From CAVTQY01 sp963736975 (GTDB lineage Bacteria > Pseudomonadota > Alphaproteobacteria > Acetobacterales > Acetobacteraceae): a DNA stretch of 64,000 bases. Made by a program: the position numbers and the translations under genes. The notes under the pieces are model-generated. The model worked only from the letters and a program-made list of their open reading frames with translations, was not told where the DNA came from and did not search any database. The stretch's first letter is position 1; the number at the start of each line of letters is the position of its first letter. Below, one piece after another: positions 25,586 through 34,377 of this stretch. Where the stretch lies: the NCBI GenBank assembly GCA_963736975.1, contig CAVTQY010000001.1, forward strand, positions 3,472,001 through 3,536,000, written 5' to 3'.

Positions 25586-26065
25586 TTAGTCGGCGGGGAA
25601 CTCGGCGGGGCGCAGCCGCCGCCCTAGGCGATCCAGCACGCCGTTTGCCATGCGGGGCTCATCGCCGACGAAGAAGCCGTGCGCCACGTCCAGATACTCG
25701 TTGATTACGACTTTGGCCGGGGGACCATCGATCATCATCAGCTCCGCCCCGCCCGCACGCATCAGGGCGCGCAGCACCGGATCAATGCGGGCCAGCGGCC
25801 AGTCCGCCGGTAGCGCCTCGATGAGCATGCGATCGATCGTATCCTGCTGCGCGATTGCTGCACGCACAATGCGCGCGAACAGCGGCGCCTCGGCTTCGGG
25901 GGCACGACCTTCCTCGAAACCTTCACTGCCAGGAAGATTGCCGAGCCGGTGGCGAACGAATTGGTCGATTACTGTTTCGGGGTTTTCCTGGCTTTGTTCG
26001 CTTTGGAACAGGGCTTGAACCGCAGCGACGCGGGAGGCGGTGCGAGCGCGGGATTTTTTGACCAT
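25586..26065 (-). CDS. nusB: Transcription antitermination factor NusB
   Basis: 159 residues from ATG 26065. The all-helical NusB fold is seen from RTASRVAAVQALFQSEQ and the C-terminal AKVVINEYLDVAHGFFVGDE. It binds boxA RNA with NusE in rRNA antitermination. It is the last gene of the glyA-nrdR-rib-nusB operon, just after ribH, an order widely conserved in alphaproteobacteria. The longer upstream frame runs through the GC palindrome and is rejected. Confidence 0.93.
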   Translation of the reverse strand: MVKKSRARTASRVAAVQALFQSEQSQENPETVIDQFVRHRLGNLPGSEGFEEGRAPEAEAPLFARIVRAAIAQQDTIDRMLIEALPADWPLARIDPVLRALMRAGGAELMMIDGPPAKVVINEYLDVAHGFFVGDEPRMANGVLDRLGRRLRPAEFPAD

Positions 26066-26084
26066 CTGCCGCCGCCCCCTCCCC

Positions 26085-26594
26085 CTAACCCCCTCCCGTA
26101 AGGGGAGGGGGGACGCGCGCGCCCAGTTGGCGCGCCAGGGCGATCTGCAGCAGCGCCGCCACGGCTGCTTCCGCACCCTTGTTGTGGCCGTCGCGGGCCG
26201 AGCGCGCCAGCGCCTGCTCGATCCGGTGAACGGTCAGCACGCCCTGGCCCATCGCCAGGCCGAACTGCAACGCTACGCGCATCAGACCGCTGATGGTTTC
26301 CCGGCAGATGTGGTCGTAATGGTCGGTCTCGCCGCGGACCACGCAGCCGAGCGCCACGTATCCCTCGAACCGGCTAGTGCCGCGCAGGGCTAACCGGATC
26401 GCCTGCGGCAACTCGAAAGCGCCGGCGACGTCGAGCGTCTCGAAGCTCGCGCAGGCCTCGCGTAGGATGCGCTCGGCGCCGAGGGTCAAACCCTCGACGA
26501 CCTCCCGATAGTAAGGAGCGCGAACGATCAGCAGATGTGGCGGCGCGCTCTCCATCCGCGGCGCCGTTGTTCGCCGTGCATCCTCGGTGCTCAC
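26085..26594 (-). CDS. ribH: 6,7-dimethyl-8-ribityllumazine synthase
   Basis: 169 residues. It condenses the ribityl-aminouracil intermediate with 3,4-dihydroxy-2-butanone 4-phosphate. Landmarks are VAGAFELPQAIRLAL, ALGCVVRGETDHYDHICRE with the proton-transfer His92, and GVLT. The C-terminus (VPPPLTGGG) is encoded by the GC palindrome at 26089-26111. It overlaps the end of ribBA by 4 bases. Confidence 0.94.
   Translation of the reverse strand: MSTEDARRTTAPRMESAPPHLLIVRAPYYREVVEGLTLGAERILREACASFETLDVAGAFELPQAIRLALRGTSRFEGYVALGCVVRGETDHYDHICRETISGLMRVALQFGLAMGQGVLTVHRIEQALARSARDGHNKGAEAAVAALLQIALARQLGARVPPPLTGGG
26089..26111. repeat. GC palindrome between ribH and nusB
   Basis: CCCCCTCCC (26089-26097), a 5-base loop, then GGGAGGGGG (26103-26111). 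It lies inside the last codons of ribH, 24 bases before the nusB start, and looks like a dispersed REP-type palindrome. It might attenuate nusB, but there is no U tract. Confidence 0.5.
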
Positions 26595-27724
26595 GGCTTG
26601 TGCCCGGCGGTCTCGGGAATGGGCCGGGTCTCCACGATGTTCAACCCGTAGCCGTCCAGGCCGATGATCGTGCGGCGGCGATTGGATAGCAGGATCATCT
26701 CCTTGACGCCGAGATCAAGCAGGATCTGCGCGCCGATGCCGTAGTCGCGCAGCTCGCTCTGCGGCCGCGGCGACAAGGCGAGCTGGCGCACCCGGTCCGA
26801 GAGCGCAGTCTTGCGGTGCTCGCGGATCAACACGATGGCCCCGCGTCCTTCCTGGTTGATCATGTGCATGGCGTTATGCACCGAGATCCAGTGTGGGCCG
26901 CCGGTCATGTCGTCGAGCAGATCGACCGCGTGCATGCGCACCAACGGCGGCTCCGGGCCCGACAAATCGCCTTTCACCAGAGCCAGGTGCTCCTGATACT
27001 CGACGGTATTGGCATAGACAATCAGCCGCCACTCGCCGCCGGCCACATGGGTGAAGGCGCCTTCCTGCATGCGCCGGACCAAGCGTTCGGTGCGGCGGCG
27101 ATGCGCGATCAGATCGGCGATCGTCCCGAGTTTCAGGTTGTGCCGCTGTGCGAAGGCGACGAGGTCTGGCAACCGCGCCATCGTGCCGTCGTCGTTCATG
27201 ATCTCGCAGATCACCGCCGCCGGATAGAGCCCGGCCATGCGGGCGATATCGACCGAGGCCTCGGTATGCCCGGCGCGGATCAGCGTGCCGCCCTCGCGTG
27301 CCATCAGCGGAAAGATGTGACCCGGCGTGACGATCTCGTCGCGTCCGGATTCCGGGTTGATCGCAACTGCGATGGTGCGCGCGCGGTCATGCGCGGAAAT
27401 GCCGGTGGTGACGCCGTCGCGCGCCTCAATGGAAACGGTGAAGGCGGTCTGATGCCGCGTGCCGTTATTGGCGCTCATCAGCCCCAGACCGAGCTGTTCC
27501 ACGCGCTGGCGCGTCAGCGCGAGGCAGATTAAGCCGCGCGCGTGACGGGCCATGAAATTCACGGCCTCGGGCGTCGCGAACTGCGCCGGGATCACGAGAT
27601 CGCCTTCATTCTCCCGGTCTTCGTCATCGACCAGGATGAACATCCGGCCGTTGCGCGCTTCCTCCACCAGCTCGTCGGCGGCGGAGAGATATTGCGACAG
27701 CCCGATGCTCTTGACGCCGTCCAT
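26591..27724 (-). CDS. ribB: 3,4-dihydroxy-2-butanone 4-phosphate synthase with degenerate GTP cyclohydrolase II domain
   Basis: 377 residues. The N-terminal RibB domain is intact: DDEDRENEGDL (33-42, metal and substrate acidic residues), GTRHQTAFTVSIEA, and RAGHTEASVD with His153. The C-terminal ~160 residues follow the RibA fold (VRMHAVDLLDD ... RDYGIGAQILLDLGV), but the three zinc cysteines of RibA are absent: the site reads MTGGPHWISVHNAMHMI. So only the RibB activity is expected, as in other RibBA proteins with dead second domains; a true GTP cyclohydrolase II should be elsewhere. Confidence 0.9.
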   Translation of the reverse strand: MDGVKSIGLSQYLSAADELVEEARNGRMFILVDDEDRENEGDLVIPAQFATPEAVNFMARHARGLICLALTRQRVEQLGLGLMSANNGTRHQTAFTVSIEARDGVTTGISAHDRARTIAVAINPESGRDEIVTPGHIFPLMAREGGTLIRAGHTEASVDIARMAGLYPAAVICEIMNDDGTMARLPDLVAFAQRHNLKLGTIADLIAHRRRTERLVRRMQEGAFTHVAGGEWRLIVYANTVEYQEHLALVKGDLSGPEPPLVRMHAVDLLDDMTGGPHWISVHNAMHMINQEGRGAIVLIREHRKTALSDRVRQLALSPRPQSELRDYGIGAQILLDLGVKEMILLSNRRRTIIGLDGYGLNIVETRPIPETAGHKP

Positions 27725-28323
27725 CAGCGGAACTCCGCGAGTCTGGCGACGTAGCGCGCCAGCATGTCGATCTCGATATTCACCGGATCGTCCGTCGTAA
27801 GCCAGCCGAAACAGGTCACGGCGGTGGTGTGCGGGATGATGTTGACGGCGAAACTGGTTTCCTCGGCTTCGTTCACTGTGAGCGAAACACCGTCCAGGGC
27901 GATGCTGCCCTTCACGGCGATAAAGCGCGCGAGATCACGCGGGATGGCAAAGCGCCAACGGGTCGAGCCATGCTCCGGCTCGGGAGAGAGCGCGAAGCCG
28001 ACCCCGTCCACATGACCTGACACGAGATGCCCCCCGAGTTCGTCGCCAATCCGCAGGCTGCGCTCCAGGTTCACGCGCGTGCCCACCAGCCAGCGACCGA
28101 GTGTGGTCTTCGACAGAGTCTCGGCGGAAGCATCGGCGGCGAACCAGTCCGCCCCGACGTCCACCGCGGTCAGGCAGCAGCCTGAGCAGGCAATCGAGGC
28201 GCCGACAGGAATAGTAGCGGTGTCGGTCCAGGGGACGGCGATCACCAGCCGCATGTCGCGGCTTGAGCCGATCGGCTCGATGGAGCGTACTGTGCCGATC
28301 CCGGTGACGATGCCGGTGAACAT
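27724..28323 (-). CDS. ribE: Riboflavin synthase, alpha subunit
   Basis: 199 residues starting MFTGIVTGIGTV, the hallmark of this family. Two lumazine-binding repeats are seen: SIACSGCCLTAVDVGADWFA with LSKTTLG, and SIALDGVSLTVNEAEETSFA with IPHTTAVTCFG. It dismutates two 6,7-dimethyl-8-ribityllumazines to riboflavin. The stop and ribBA start share a base, and the start abuts the ribD stop. Confidence 0.94.
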   Translation of the reverse strand: MFTGIVTGIGTVRSIEPIGSSRDMRLVIAVPWTDTATIPVGASIACSGCCLTAVDVGADWFAADASAETLSKTTLGRWLVGTRVNLERSLRIGDELGGHLVSGHVDGVGFALSPEPEHGSTRWRFAIPRDLARFIAVKGSIALDGVSLTVNEAEETSFAVNIIPHTTAVTCFGWLTTDDPVNIEIDMLARYVARLAEFR

Positions 28324-29436
28324 TCAGTCCATCCTCTCGAACTCGCTCAGCATGTCATCGCCGAGCGGAATTGAGGAGCGGCGACGAAAGCGCGGCATCC
28401 CCGTGAGTTTCAAAACCCCGAACCCCTGCACGGCGGGCCAGCCGCCGGCTCCCATCACCGCCGGCGCGTGAAACCAGGCGACCCTGTCCACCAACCCCTC
28501 ACGCAACAGCGATGCGGCGAGTTGCGCGCCGCCTTCCACCAGCACACGCGTGAGCCCGGCCGTTGCGAGGTGCCCCAGCCCTTGCCGGAGGTCAACGCCG
28601 ACGGGTGCGGGCGAGGTATCGATCAAGGTTACACCGGCCCCGGCAAAGGCGCGCCGGCGGTCGGGATCCGCGTCTTCGCGGACCAGGATCCAGGTGGGCG
28701 TCTCCCCGGCGGTGGCGACCAGCCGGGAGGTCAGCGAGGTCCGCACATGGCTGTCCGCCACCACGCGCACCAGCGGCGTCGGGCGGAAGCCCGGGAGGCG
28801 GCAGGTGAGGTCGGGATCGTCGGCGGCCACAGTGCCGGCGCCCACCATCACGGCATCATGGCGGCCGCGCAGCGCATGCGCTGCGCGGCGGGCCAATTCG
28901 CCGGTGATCCAGCGGCTCTCGCCGGTATCGGTGGCGATCCGGCCGTCCAGGGTGGAGGCGAGCTTCAGCGTAACCAGCGGCCGCCCGGCGCGAAGCCGGA
29001 GCGCGAACCCCCTAATCGCTTCGCGCGCGGCATCGGCCAGTACGCCCTCGGTTACCGCGATACCGGCATCGAGCAGGCGGGCGATGCCGGCCCCGTCAAC
29101 ACGGGGGTCGGGATCGCGGGTCCCGACTACCACCCGGGTGATGCCCGCCTCGATGAGCGACTCCGTGCATGGCGGCGTGCGACCCCAATGGCAGCAGGGC
29201 TCCAGGGTGACATAGGCGGCCGCGCCACGCGCGGCAGCACCGGCCCGCTCGAGGGCAACTGGTTCGGCGTGCGGACGGCCGCCCGGGGTGGTGACGGCGC
29301 GGCCCACCACACGGCCATCTCGAACGATGACGCAGCCGACCGCCGGGTTGGGCCACGTATTGCCGAGGCCGCGCCGCGCCAGCGACAGGGCGGCGGCCAT
29401 ATAAGCGACGTCTTCAGCGTAGGGCGGCTCGGCCAT
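28324..29436 (-). CDS. ribD: Bifunctional riboflavin deaminase-reductase
   Basis: 370 residues from ATG 29436; the longer open frame runs back through nrdR and is rejected. The deaminase domain has the zinc site PHAEPVAL (His56, catalytic Glu58) and PCCHWGRTPPC (Cys81, Cys90). The reductase domain starts near RPLVTLKLASTLDGRIAT and includes ESRWITG and LVEGGAQLAASLL. It performs the second and third steps of riboflavin synthesis. It lies 5 bases after nrdR. Confidence 0.94.
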   Translation of the reverse strand: MAEPPYAEDVAYMAAALSLARRGLGNTWPNPAVGCVIVRDGRVVGRAVTTPGGRPHAEPVALERAGAAARGAAAYVTLEPCCHWGRTPPCTESLIEAGITRVVVGTRDPDPRVDGAGIARLLDAGIAVTEGVLADAAREAIRGFALRLRAGRPLVTLKLASTLDGRIATDTGESRWITGELARRAAHALRGRHDAVMVGAGTVAADDPDLTCRLPGFRPTPLVRVVADSHVRTSLTSRLVATAGETPTWILVREDADPDRRRAFAGAGVTLIDTSPAPVGVDLRQGLGHLATAGLTRVLVEGGAQLAASLLREGLVDRVAWFHAPAVMGAGGWPAVQGFGVLKLTGMPRFRRRSSIPLGDDMLSEFERMD

Positions 29437-29441
29437 GCGGT

Positions 29442-29909
29442 CTATCTGGCCACGCCGGCAGTCTCTCCCAGTGCGCCGACGAATTCCTCGAAGTCCTTCG
29501 CCTCGCGGAAATTCCGATAGACGCTGGCGAAGCGGACATAGGCGACCGGGTCGAGCTCCTTCAGCGTGTCCATCACCAGCTCGCCGATCTGCTGGCTCGG
29601 AATATCGGTTTCTCCGGAGGCTTCGAGCTGGCGCACCACGCCGTTGACGATGCGCTCGATCCGGTCCTCGTCCACGGGCCTTTTGCGCAGGGCGATGCGG
29701 ATCGAGCGGGCGAGCTTGTCGCGGTCGAACGGGACACGACGGCCGTCGGCTTTTACTACGGTCAACTCCCGCAACTGCACGCGTTCGATGGTGGTGAAAC
29801 GCTGGCCGCACGCGCCGCAAAGACGGCGGCGGCGGATGGCCGCGGAATCCTCGGTGGGACGGCTGTCCTTCACCTGCGTATCGTCGTGGCCGCAAAACGG
29901 GCAGCGCAT
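29442..29909 (-). CDS. nrdR: Transcriptional repressor NrdR
   Basis: 155 residues. An N-terminal zinc ribbon with Cys3, Cys6, Cys31 and Cys34, and an ATP-cone domain from about residue 49 (VVKADGRRVPFDRDKLARSI). NrdR represses ribonucleotide reductase genes in response to adenine nucleotides. Its place between glyA and ribD is a conserved proteobacterial arrangement. No NrdR box was searched beyond the immediate region. Confidence 0.94.
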   Translation of the reverse strand: MRCPFCGHDDTQVKDSRPTEDSAAIRRRRLCGACGQRFTTIERVQLRELTVVKADGRRVPFDRDKLARSIRIALRKRPVDEDRIERIVNGVVRQLEASGETDIPSQQIGELVMDTLKELDPVAYVRFASVYRNFREAKDFEEFVGALGETAGVAR

Positions 29910-29916
29910 CGGCGGC

Positions 29917-31221
29917 TCAGCGGCCCGGATAAATCGGGAACCGGGCGCAGAGCGCCTGCACGCGTGCCGCGACGTCGCGCTCGGCGGCTTCGTTCGAACC
30001 GTCGTTGGAGCGGGAAAGGCCTTCGATGACCATGTCTATCATCAGTGCAACATCGCGGAACTCGGCGGTACCGAAGCCGCGCGTCGTGGCGGCCGGCGAG
30101 CCCAAGCGTATCCCCGAGGTGACAGCGGGTTTCTCGGGATCGAACGGAATGGCGTTCTTGTTGGCGGTGATCAGGGCGCGCTCCAGGCTGGCTTCCGCGG
30201 CCTTGCCGGTGACCCGCTTGGGCCGCAGATCGACCAGCGCCAGATGACAATCGGTGCCGCCGGTGACAATCGCAAGGCCCTGCTGCTTCAGCGTCTCCGC
30301 CATTGTTTTTGCATTATCCACGACCGCCTGTTGGTAGGCGCGGAACTCCGGCCGCAGCGCCTCGACGAAGGCCACCGCTTTCCCCGCGATCACATGCATC
30401 AACGGGCCGCCCTGCAGGCCGGGGAAGACGGCGCTGTTGATCTTCTTCCCGATCTCCTCGTCATTCGCGAGGATCATGCCCCCGCGCGGGCCGCGCAGCG
30501 TCTTGTGCGTGGTGGTTGTGACGACATGTGCGTGGGGCAGCGGGGTGGGGAAGAGCCCGGCGGCAACCAGGCCAGCGAAATGCGCCATATCGACCAGGAA
30601 ATATGCACCGACCTCATCGGCAATGCGGCGGATGCGGGCGAAATCGATGAAGCGCGGATAGGCCGACCCCCCTGCGATGATCAGCCGCGGCGTCTCCTGG
30701 CGGGCGAGACGTTCCAGTTCCTCGTAGTCAAGCAGGCCGTCTTCCCGGCGCACGCCATATTGGACCGCGCGAAACCATTTGCCGGAGAGGTTCGGCGCCG
30801 CACCATGCGTGAGATGGCCACCGGCAGCCAGGCTCATGCCGAGGATGGTATCGCCGGGGTTCAACAGGGCCAGGAACACCGCTTGGTTGGCCTGCGCGCC
30901 GGAATGCGGCTGGACATTGGCGAAGGCGCAGCCGAACAGACGTTTGGCTCGGTCGATGGCGAGCTGCTCGGCGACATCGACATAAGCGCAGCCACCATAG
31001 TAGCGCCGTCCCGGATAGCCTTCGGCGTATTTGTTGGTGAGAACGCTGCCCTGGGCTTCCAGCACGGCGGCGGAGACGATGTTCTCGCTGGCGATCAGCT
31101 CGATGCCGTCCCGCTGGCGGGCGAGCTCGGCGCCGATGGCGGCGGCCAGCTCGGGGTCGGTTTCAGCGAGGGGCGCGGTGAAGAAGCGATCCGGGGTGCG
31201 ATTTTGCGGGTTGTCGTTCAT
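29917..31221 (-). CDS. glyA: Serine hydroxymethyltransferase
   Basis: 434 residues. It converts serine and tetrahydrofolate to glycine and methylene-THF using PLP. The Schiff-base lysine is Lys240 in TTTTHKTLRGPRGG; IELIASENIVS and NKYAEGYPGRRYYGG are family signatures. It is the first gene of the operon leading to nusB, so its promoter should lie in 31222-31293. No riboflavin (FMN) riboswitch was recognised upstream. Confidence 0.95.
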   Translation of the reverse strand: MNDNPQNRTPDRFFTAPLAETDPELAAAIGAELARQRDGIELIASENIVSAAVLEAQGSVLTNKYAEGYPGRRYYGGCAYVDVAEQLAIDRAKRLFGCAFANVQPHSGAQANQAVFLALLNPGDTILGMSLAAGGHLTHGAAPNLSGKWFRAVQYGVRREDGLLDYEELERLARQETPRLIIAGGSAYPRFIDFARIRRIADEVGAYFLVDMAHFAGLVAAGLFPTPLPHAHVVTTTTHKTLRGPRGGMILANDEEIGKKINSAVFPGLQGGPLMHVIAGKAVAFVEALRPEFRAYQQAVVDNAKTMAETLKQQGLAIVTGGTDCHLALVDLRPKRVTGKAAEASLERALITANKNAIPFDPEKPAVTSGIRLGSPAATTRGFGTAEFRDVALMIDMVIEGLSRSNDGSNEAAERDVAARVQALCARFPIYPGR

Positions 31222-31293
31222 GCGGTCCCTTGGGGTGATGCCCCGGATAGGCGATTTAGCATGTGCGGAGGTGCTTAGCGAAGGGCCGGCACA

Positions 31294-31956
31294 TCATGCC
31301 GCCTCAGCGCGGGTCACCCTGCGCCGTGGTGTCAGTGCATCGAGCACCAGATCGGCAATCATCTTCTTGTGCTTTGCGCGCAAGCGAGGCTCGGCAAGGT
31401 CGCGGCCGAACAATAGGCCGAACGTATGCCGGTTGGCGACGCGGAAGAAGCAGAACGCGCTGATCAGCATGTGGATGTCGATGGGATCGGCGTCACTGCG
31501 GAACATACCTTGCCGTTTGCCGCGGTCGAGCACATCCGTCAGCAACTCGATCGCACCTTCGTTGACCGCCTTGATCGCATCGGACTGAGCGATGTGCTGG
31601 CCATTGTGAATGTTTTCGGTGTTGACCAGCCGGATGAAGCCAGGATGCGCCTCGTGATAGTCAAAGGTGAAACCAACGAGACGGCGGATCGCTGCCTCCG
31701 GCGCGAGCCGGCCGAGATCGAGCTTCCGTTCGGCGTCCCGGATGTCGGCATAGGCGCGCTCGAGCACCGCCAGATAGAGCCCCTCCTTACTGCCGAAATA
31801 GTAGTAGATCATCCGCTTGACCGTGTTGGTGTGCGCGGCGATCGCATCGACCCGCGCCCCGCTCAGCCCATTCTCCGTGAATTCCTGGTGGGCGGCCTCC
31901 AGGATCGCCCGGCGCGTGCCCTCCGGGTCGAACCGCGATTTTTTCCCCGCTTCCAT
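31294..31956 (-). CDS. TetR-family transcriptional regulator
   Basis: 220 residues from ATG 31956. The N-terminal HTH reads TRRAILEAAHQEFTENGLSG, ARVDAIAAHTNTVKRMIYYY, followed by FGSKEGLYLAVLERAY, the standard TetR pattern. The ligand domain has NTENIHNGQHI and a C-terminal region typical of the group regulating aromatic or fatty-acid genes. It is divergent from the shikimate-dehydrogenase-like gene, and the shared gap holds palindromes, so it probably controls this catabolic cluster. Confidence 0.88.
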   Translation of the reverse strand: MEAGKKSRFDPEGTRRAILEAAHQEFTENGLSGARVDAIAAHTNTVKRMIYYYFGSKEGLYLAVLERAYADIRDAERKLDLGRLAPEAAIRRLVGFTFDYHEAHPGFIRLVNTENIHNGQHIAQSDAIKAVNEGAIELLTDVLDRGKRQGMFRSDADPIDIHMLISAFCFFRVANRHTFGLLFGRDLAEPRLRAKHKKMIADLVLDALTPRRRVTRAEAA

Positions 31957-32023
31957 TGTTGTCGCACTCCTGCCGGCTGACCTTGCTTCTTGGACTGACC
32001 GGTTAGGCGGTGCAAGAAGACAC

Positions 32024-32052
32024 TTGACTGGATTAACCAGATGGTCCATTAG
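32024..32052 (+). promoter_or_regulatory. Putative promoter with overlapping operator
   Basis: TTGACT (32024-32029) and CATTAG (32047-32052) are 17 bases apart, a reasonable sigma-70 pair for the gene starting at 32087. The palindrome CTGGATTAACCAG (32028-32040) overlaps the -35 and spacer, and a second, ACCAGATGGT, adjoins it. This is where a divergent TetR repressor would bind. By eye only. Confidence 0.4.
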
Positions 32053-32086
32053 GCCCCAGAAAACCAGCACAAAGGGATGGAACGGA

Positions 32087-32965
32087 ATGGAACGCCATGC
32101 TCAGGACCGACCGTCCTACGTCGTGGGTCTGATCGGGGCCGGCATCCAGGCGTCCCGCACGCCCGACATGCATGAGCGGGAGGCGGCCGCGCAGGGTCTG
32201 CGCTACGTTTACAAGAGAATCGACCTCGACCAGCTTGGCCTGGGCACCGAGGCGCTGCCCGATCTGCTGACAGCGGCGGAGCGCATGGGCTTCGCAGGGC
32301 TGAACATCACGTATCCCTGCAAACAGGCGGTCATCCCGCTGCTGCACGACCTCTCGGAGGATGCGCGCGCTCTGCAGGCCGTCAATACCGTCGTGCTGAG
32401 TGGGGGCAGGAGGATCGGCCACAACACGGATTGGTCGGGCTTCGCAAACGGGTTCCGCCGCGGCCTGCCGGATGCGCCTCTCAGGCGAGTCGTGCAGCTC
32501 GGCGCCGGGGGCGCGGGCGCGGCGGTCGCCCACGCCGCTATGGTGCTCGGGGCGGGCACACTCACGATCTTCGACGTTAATAAACGGCGCGCGCAGGCAC
32601 TTGCCGACGCGGTTTGCGCCCGCTTCGGCGCGGGACTGGCGGCTGCCGGCGCCGATCTCGCGGATGCCACAGCCAAGGCTGACGGGCTGATCAATACGAC
32701 CCCGGTCGGAATGACCAAGATGCCGGGAATGCCGCTGTCGGCCGAGCTGCTGCGGGCGCGTCTTTGGGTTGCCGACATCGTCTATTTCCCGCTCGAGACG
32801 GAGCTGCTGCGGACCGCGCGCATGCTGGGCTGCCGCACTCTGGGCGGCGATGGCATGGCAGTGTTCCAGGCGGTCGAGGCTTTCCGCCTGTTCACTGGGA
32901 TCGCGCCAGACGCCGAGCGGATGGCGCATCATTTCGGCACAATCGGAACCGCTCGGCCGAACTGA
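32087..32965 (+). CDS. Quinate/shikimate dehydrogenase-like protein (AroE family)
   Basis: 292 residues from ATG 32087. Catalytic Lys79 (NITYPCKQA) and Asp115 (GHNTDWSGF) of the AroE fold are present, and the nucleotide site LGAGGAGAAVAHA follows. The N-terminal GIQASRTPDMHE resembles NAD-dependent quinate/shikimate dehydrogenases of catabolic clusters rather than biosynthetic AroE. Neighbours are a TetR regulator and an MHS-family symporter, so use of quinate or shikimate as a carbon source is inferred. A biosynthetic AroE role is less likely. Confidence 0.8.
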   Translation: MERHAQDRPSYVVGLIGAGIQASRTPDMHEREAAAQGLRYVYKRIDLDQLGLGTEALPDLLTAAERMGFAGLNITYPCKQAVIPLLHDLSEDARALQAVNTVVLSGGRRIGHNTDWSGFANGFRRGLPDAPLRRVVQLGAGGAGAAVAHAAMVLGAGTLTIFDVNKRRAQALADAVCARFGAGLAAAGADLADATAKADGLINTTPVGMTKMPGMPLSAELLRARLWVADIVYFPLETELLRTARMLGCRTLGGDGMAVFQAVEAFRLFTGIAPDAERMAHHFGTIGTARPN

Positions 32966-33027
32966 TCGGCAATCTCTGCTGTGCTCGACCCGGCCTTGAT
33001 CACATCACAACGGAACAGGAGGAAACA

Positions 33028-34377
33028 GTGTCCGCAACAACCTTTACAGGAGCCGAAATGGCGCTCGGTCCACGCCGGACGCCACGCAAGGCGGCGATCG
33101 CAAGCTGGATCGGCAGCGCGGTCGAATACTATGATTTTTTTATCTACGGCACCGCTGCGTCGCTGTTCTTCGGCCGGCTTTTCTTTCCGGGAGGCAATCC
33201 GCAGATCGCGACGATCGCGGCGTTCGCGACATTCGGCGTTGCCTATGTCGCGCGCCCGGTTGGCGCCGTGATCCTCGGCCATGTCGGCGACAAGTTCGGC
33301 CGGAAGAAGGTGCTGATTCTTACCTTGTTGGTGATGGGGCTCTCCACATTCCTGATCGGCGCTTTGCCCACCTATGCCCAGGCGGGAATCTGGGCGCCGA
33401 TCCTGCTCGTCGCGCTTCGCTTGTTGCAGGGCCTCTCGGCTGCGGGCGAACAGGCCGGCGCCAATTCCATGACGCTGGAACATGCGCCGGCCAATCGGCG
33501 AGCCTTTTTCACAAGCTTCACGCTCAGCGGCACGCAAGGCGGGCTGATCCTGGCGACTCTCGTGTTCCTACCGTTCTCGCAAATGTCCGACGATCAGTTG
33601 CTGGCCTGGGGATGGCGCGTGCCGTTCTTTCTCAGCGCGATCGTGGTAGCAGTCGGCTTTTGGATCCGCCGCACGCTGCCCGAGACGCCTGCCTTCGAGC
33701 AGGAGGCCCGGGCGCACGAGACCGCGAAACTGCCGGTCGCTGTCCTTTTCCGCGAGCACTGGGCCGACGTGTTGCGAATCATCTTCGCAGCACTGATCTC
33801 GGTGGTCAGCACGATCTTCAGCGTGTTCACCCTCTCCTATGCCGTGAACACGATCCACATCCCGCGGGCCACCATGTTGACCGTACTCGTGCTCGCAAAT
33901 GTGGTGGCTCTGGCCGCGATCCCCGCATGGGCCACGCTCGCCGACCGAATCGGACGGAAGCCGGTGTTCATCTTCGGCGCGCTCGGCTGTGCCGTGTTGA
34001 TCTGGCCCTATATCTGGGCAATCAGCCAGAGTGACGTCGGGCTGATTTTCGCCTTCGGCCTGCTGCTGTCGGGTGTTGTCTATAGCGCTTCGAATGGCAT
34101 CTGGCCCGCGCTGTATGCCGAGATGTTCGATACGCGCGTCCGACTGTCGGGGATGGCGATCGGCACCCAGATCGGCTTCCTGCTGGGTGGATTTGCGCCG
34201 GCGATCAGCGCCGGACTGATGGGACAGGGAGCGAATGGCTGGGTTCCTGTAGCAGTCTTCACCGCAGTCACCGCGATCATCTCGGCCATTTCGGCGTCCA
34301 CCGCGCGCGAGACCTACCGCACGCCGCTCGAGCGGCTCGGTAAACCGGGGGCGATGCAGAAGGAGCACGCGCGATGA
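33028..34377 (+). CDS. MFS metabolite:H+ symporter (MHS family, ShiA-like)
   Basis: 449 residues from GTG 33028, with AGGAGGAAACA upstream. MHS family marks are IGSAVEYYDFFIYGTAASLF in TM1 and HVGDKFGRKKVL between TM2 and TM3, plus LQGLSAAGEQAGANSM. About 12 membrane helices are expected. Members import shikimate, citrate, proline/betaine or dicarboxylates; the neighbour makes a shikimate- or quinate-like substrate likely. Its stop overlaps the next start (ATGA). Confidence 0.88.
   Translation: MSATTFTGAEMALGPRRTPRKAAIASWIGSAVEYYDFFIYGTAASLFFGRLFFPGGNPQIATIAAFATFGVAYVARPVGAVILGHVGDKFGRKKVLILTLLVMGLSTFLIGALPTYAQAGIWAPILLVALRLLQGLSAAGEQAGANSMTLEHAPANRRAFFTSFTLSGTQGGLILATLVFLPFSQMSDDQLLAWGWRVPFFLSAIVVAVGFWIRRTLPETPAFEQEARAHETAKLPVAVLFREHWADVLRIIFAALISVVSTIFSVFTLSYAVNTIHIPRATMLTVLVLANVVALAAIPAWATLADRIGRKPVFIFGALGCAVLIWPYIWAISQSDVGLIFAFGLLLSGVVYSASNGIWPALYAEMFDTRVRLSGMAIGTQIGFLLGGFAPAISAGLMGQGANGWVPVAVFTAVTAIISAISASTARETYRTPLERLGKPGAMQKEHAR

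Noticed and set aside
31222..31293. FMN riboswitch controlling the riboflavin operon
   Set aside because: The gap before glyA is only about 70 bases and shows none of the conserved RFN segments; no RFN-like sequence was seen upstream of ribD either.
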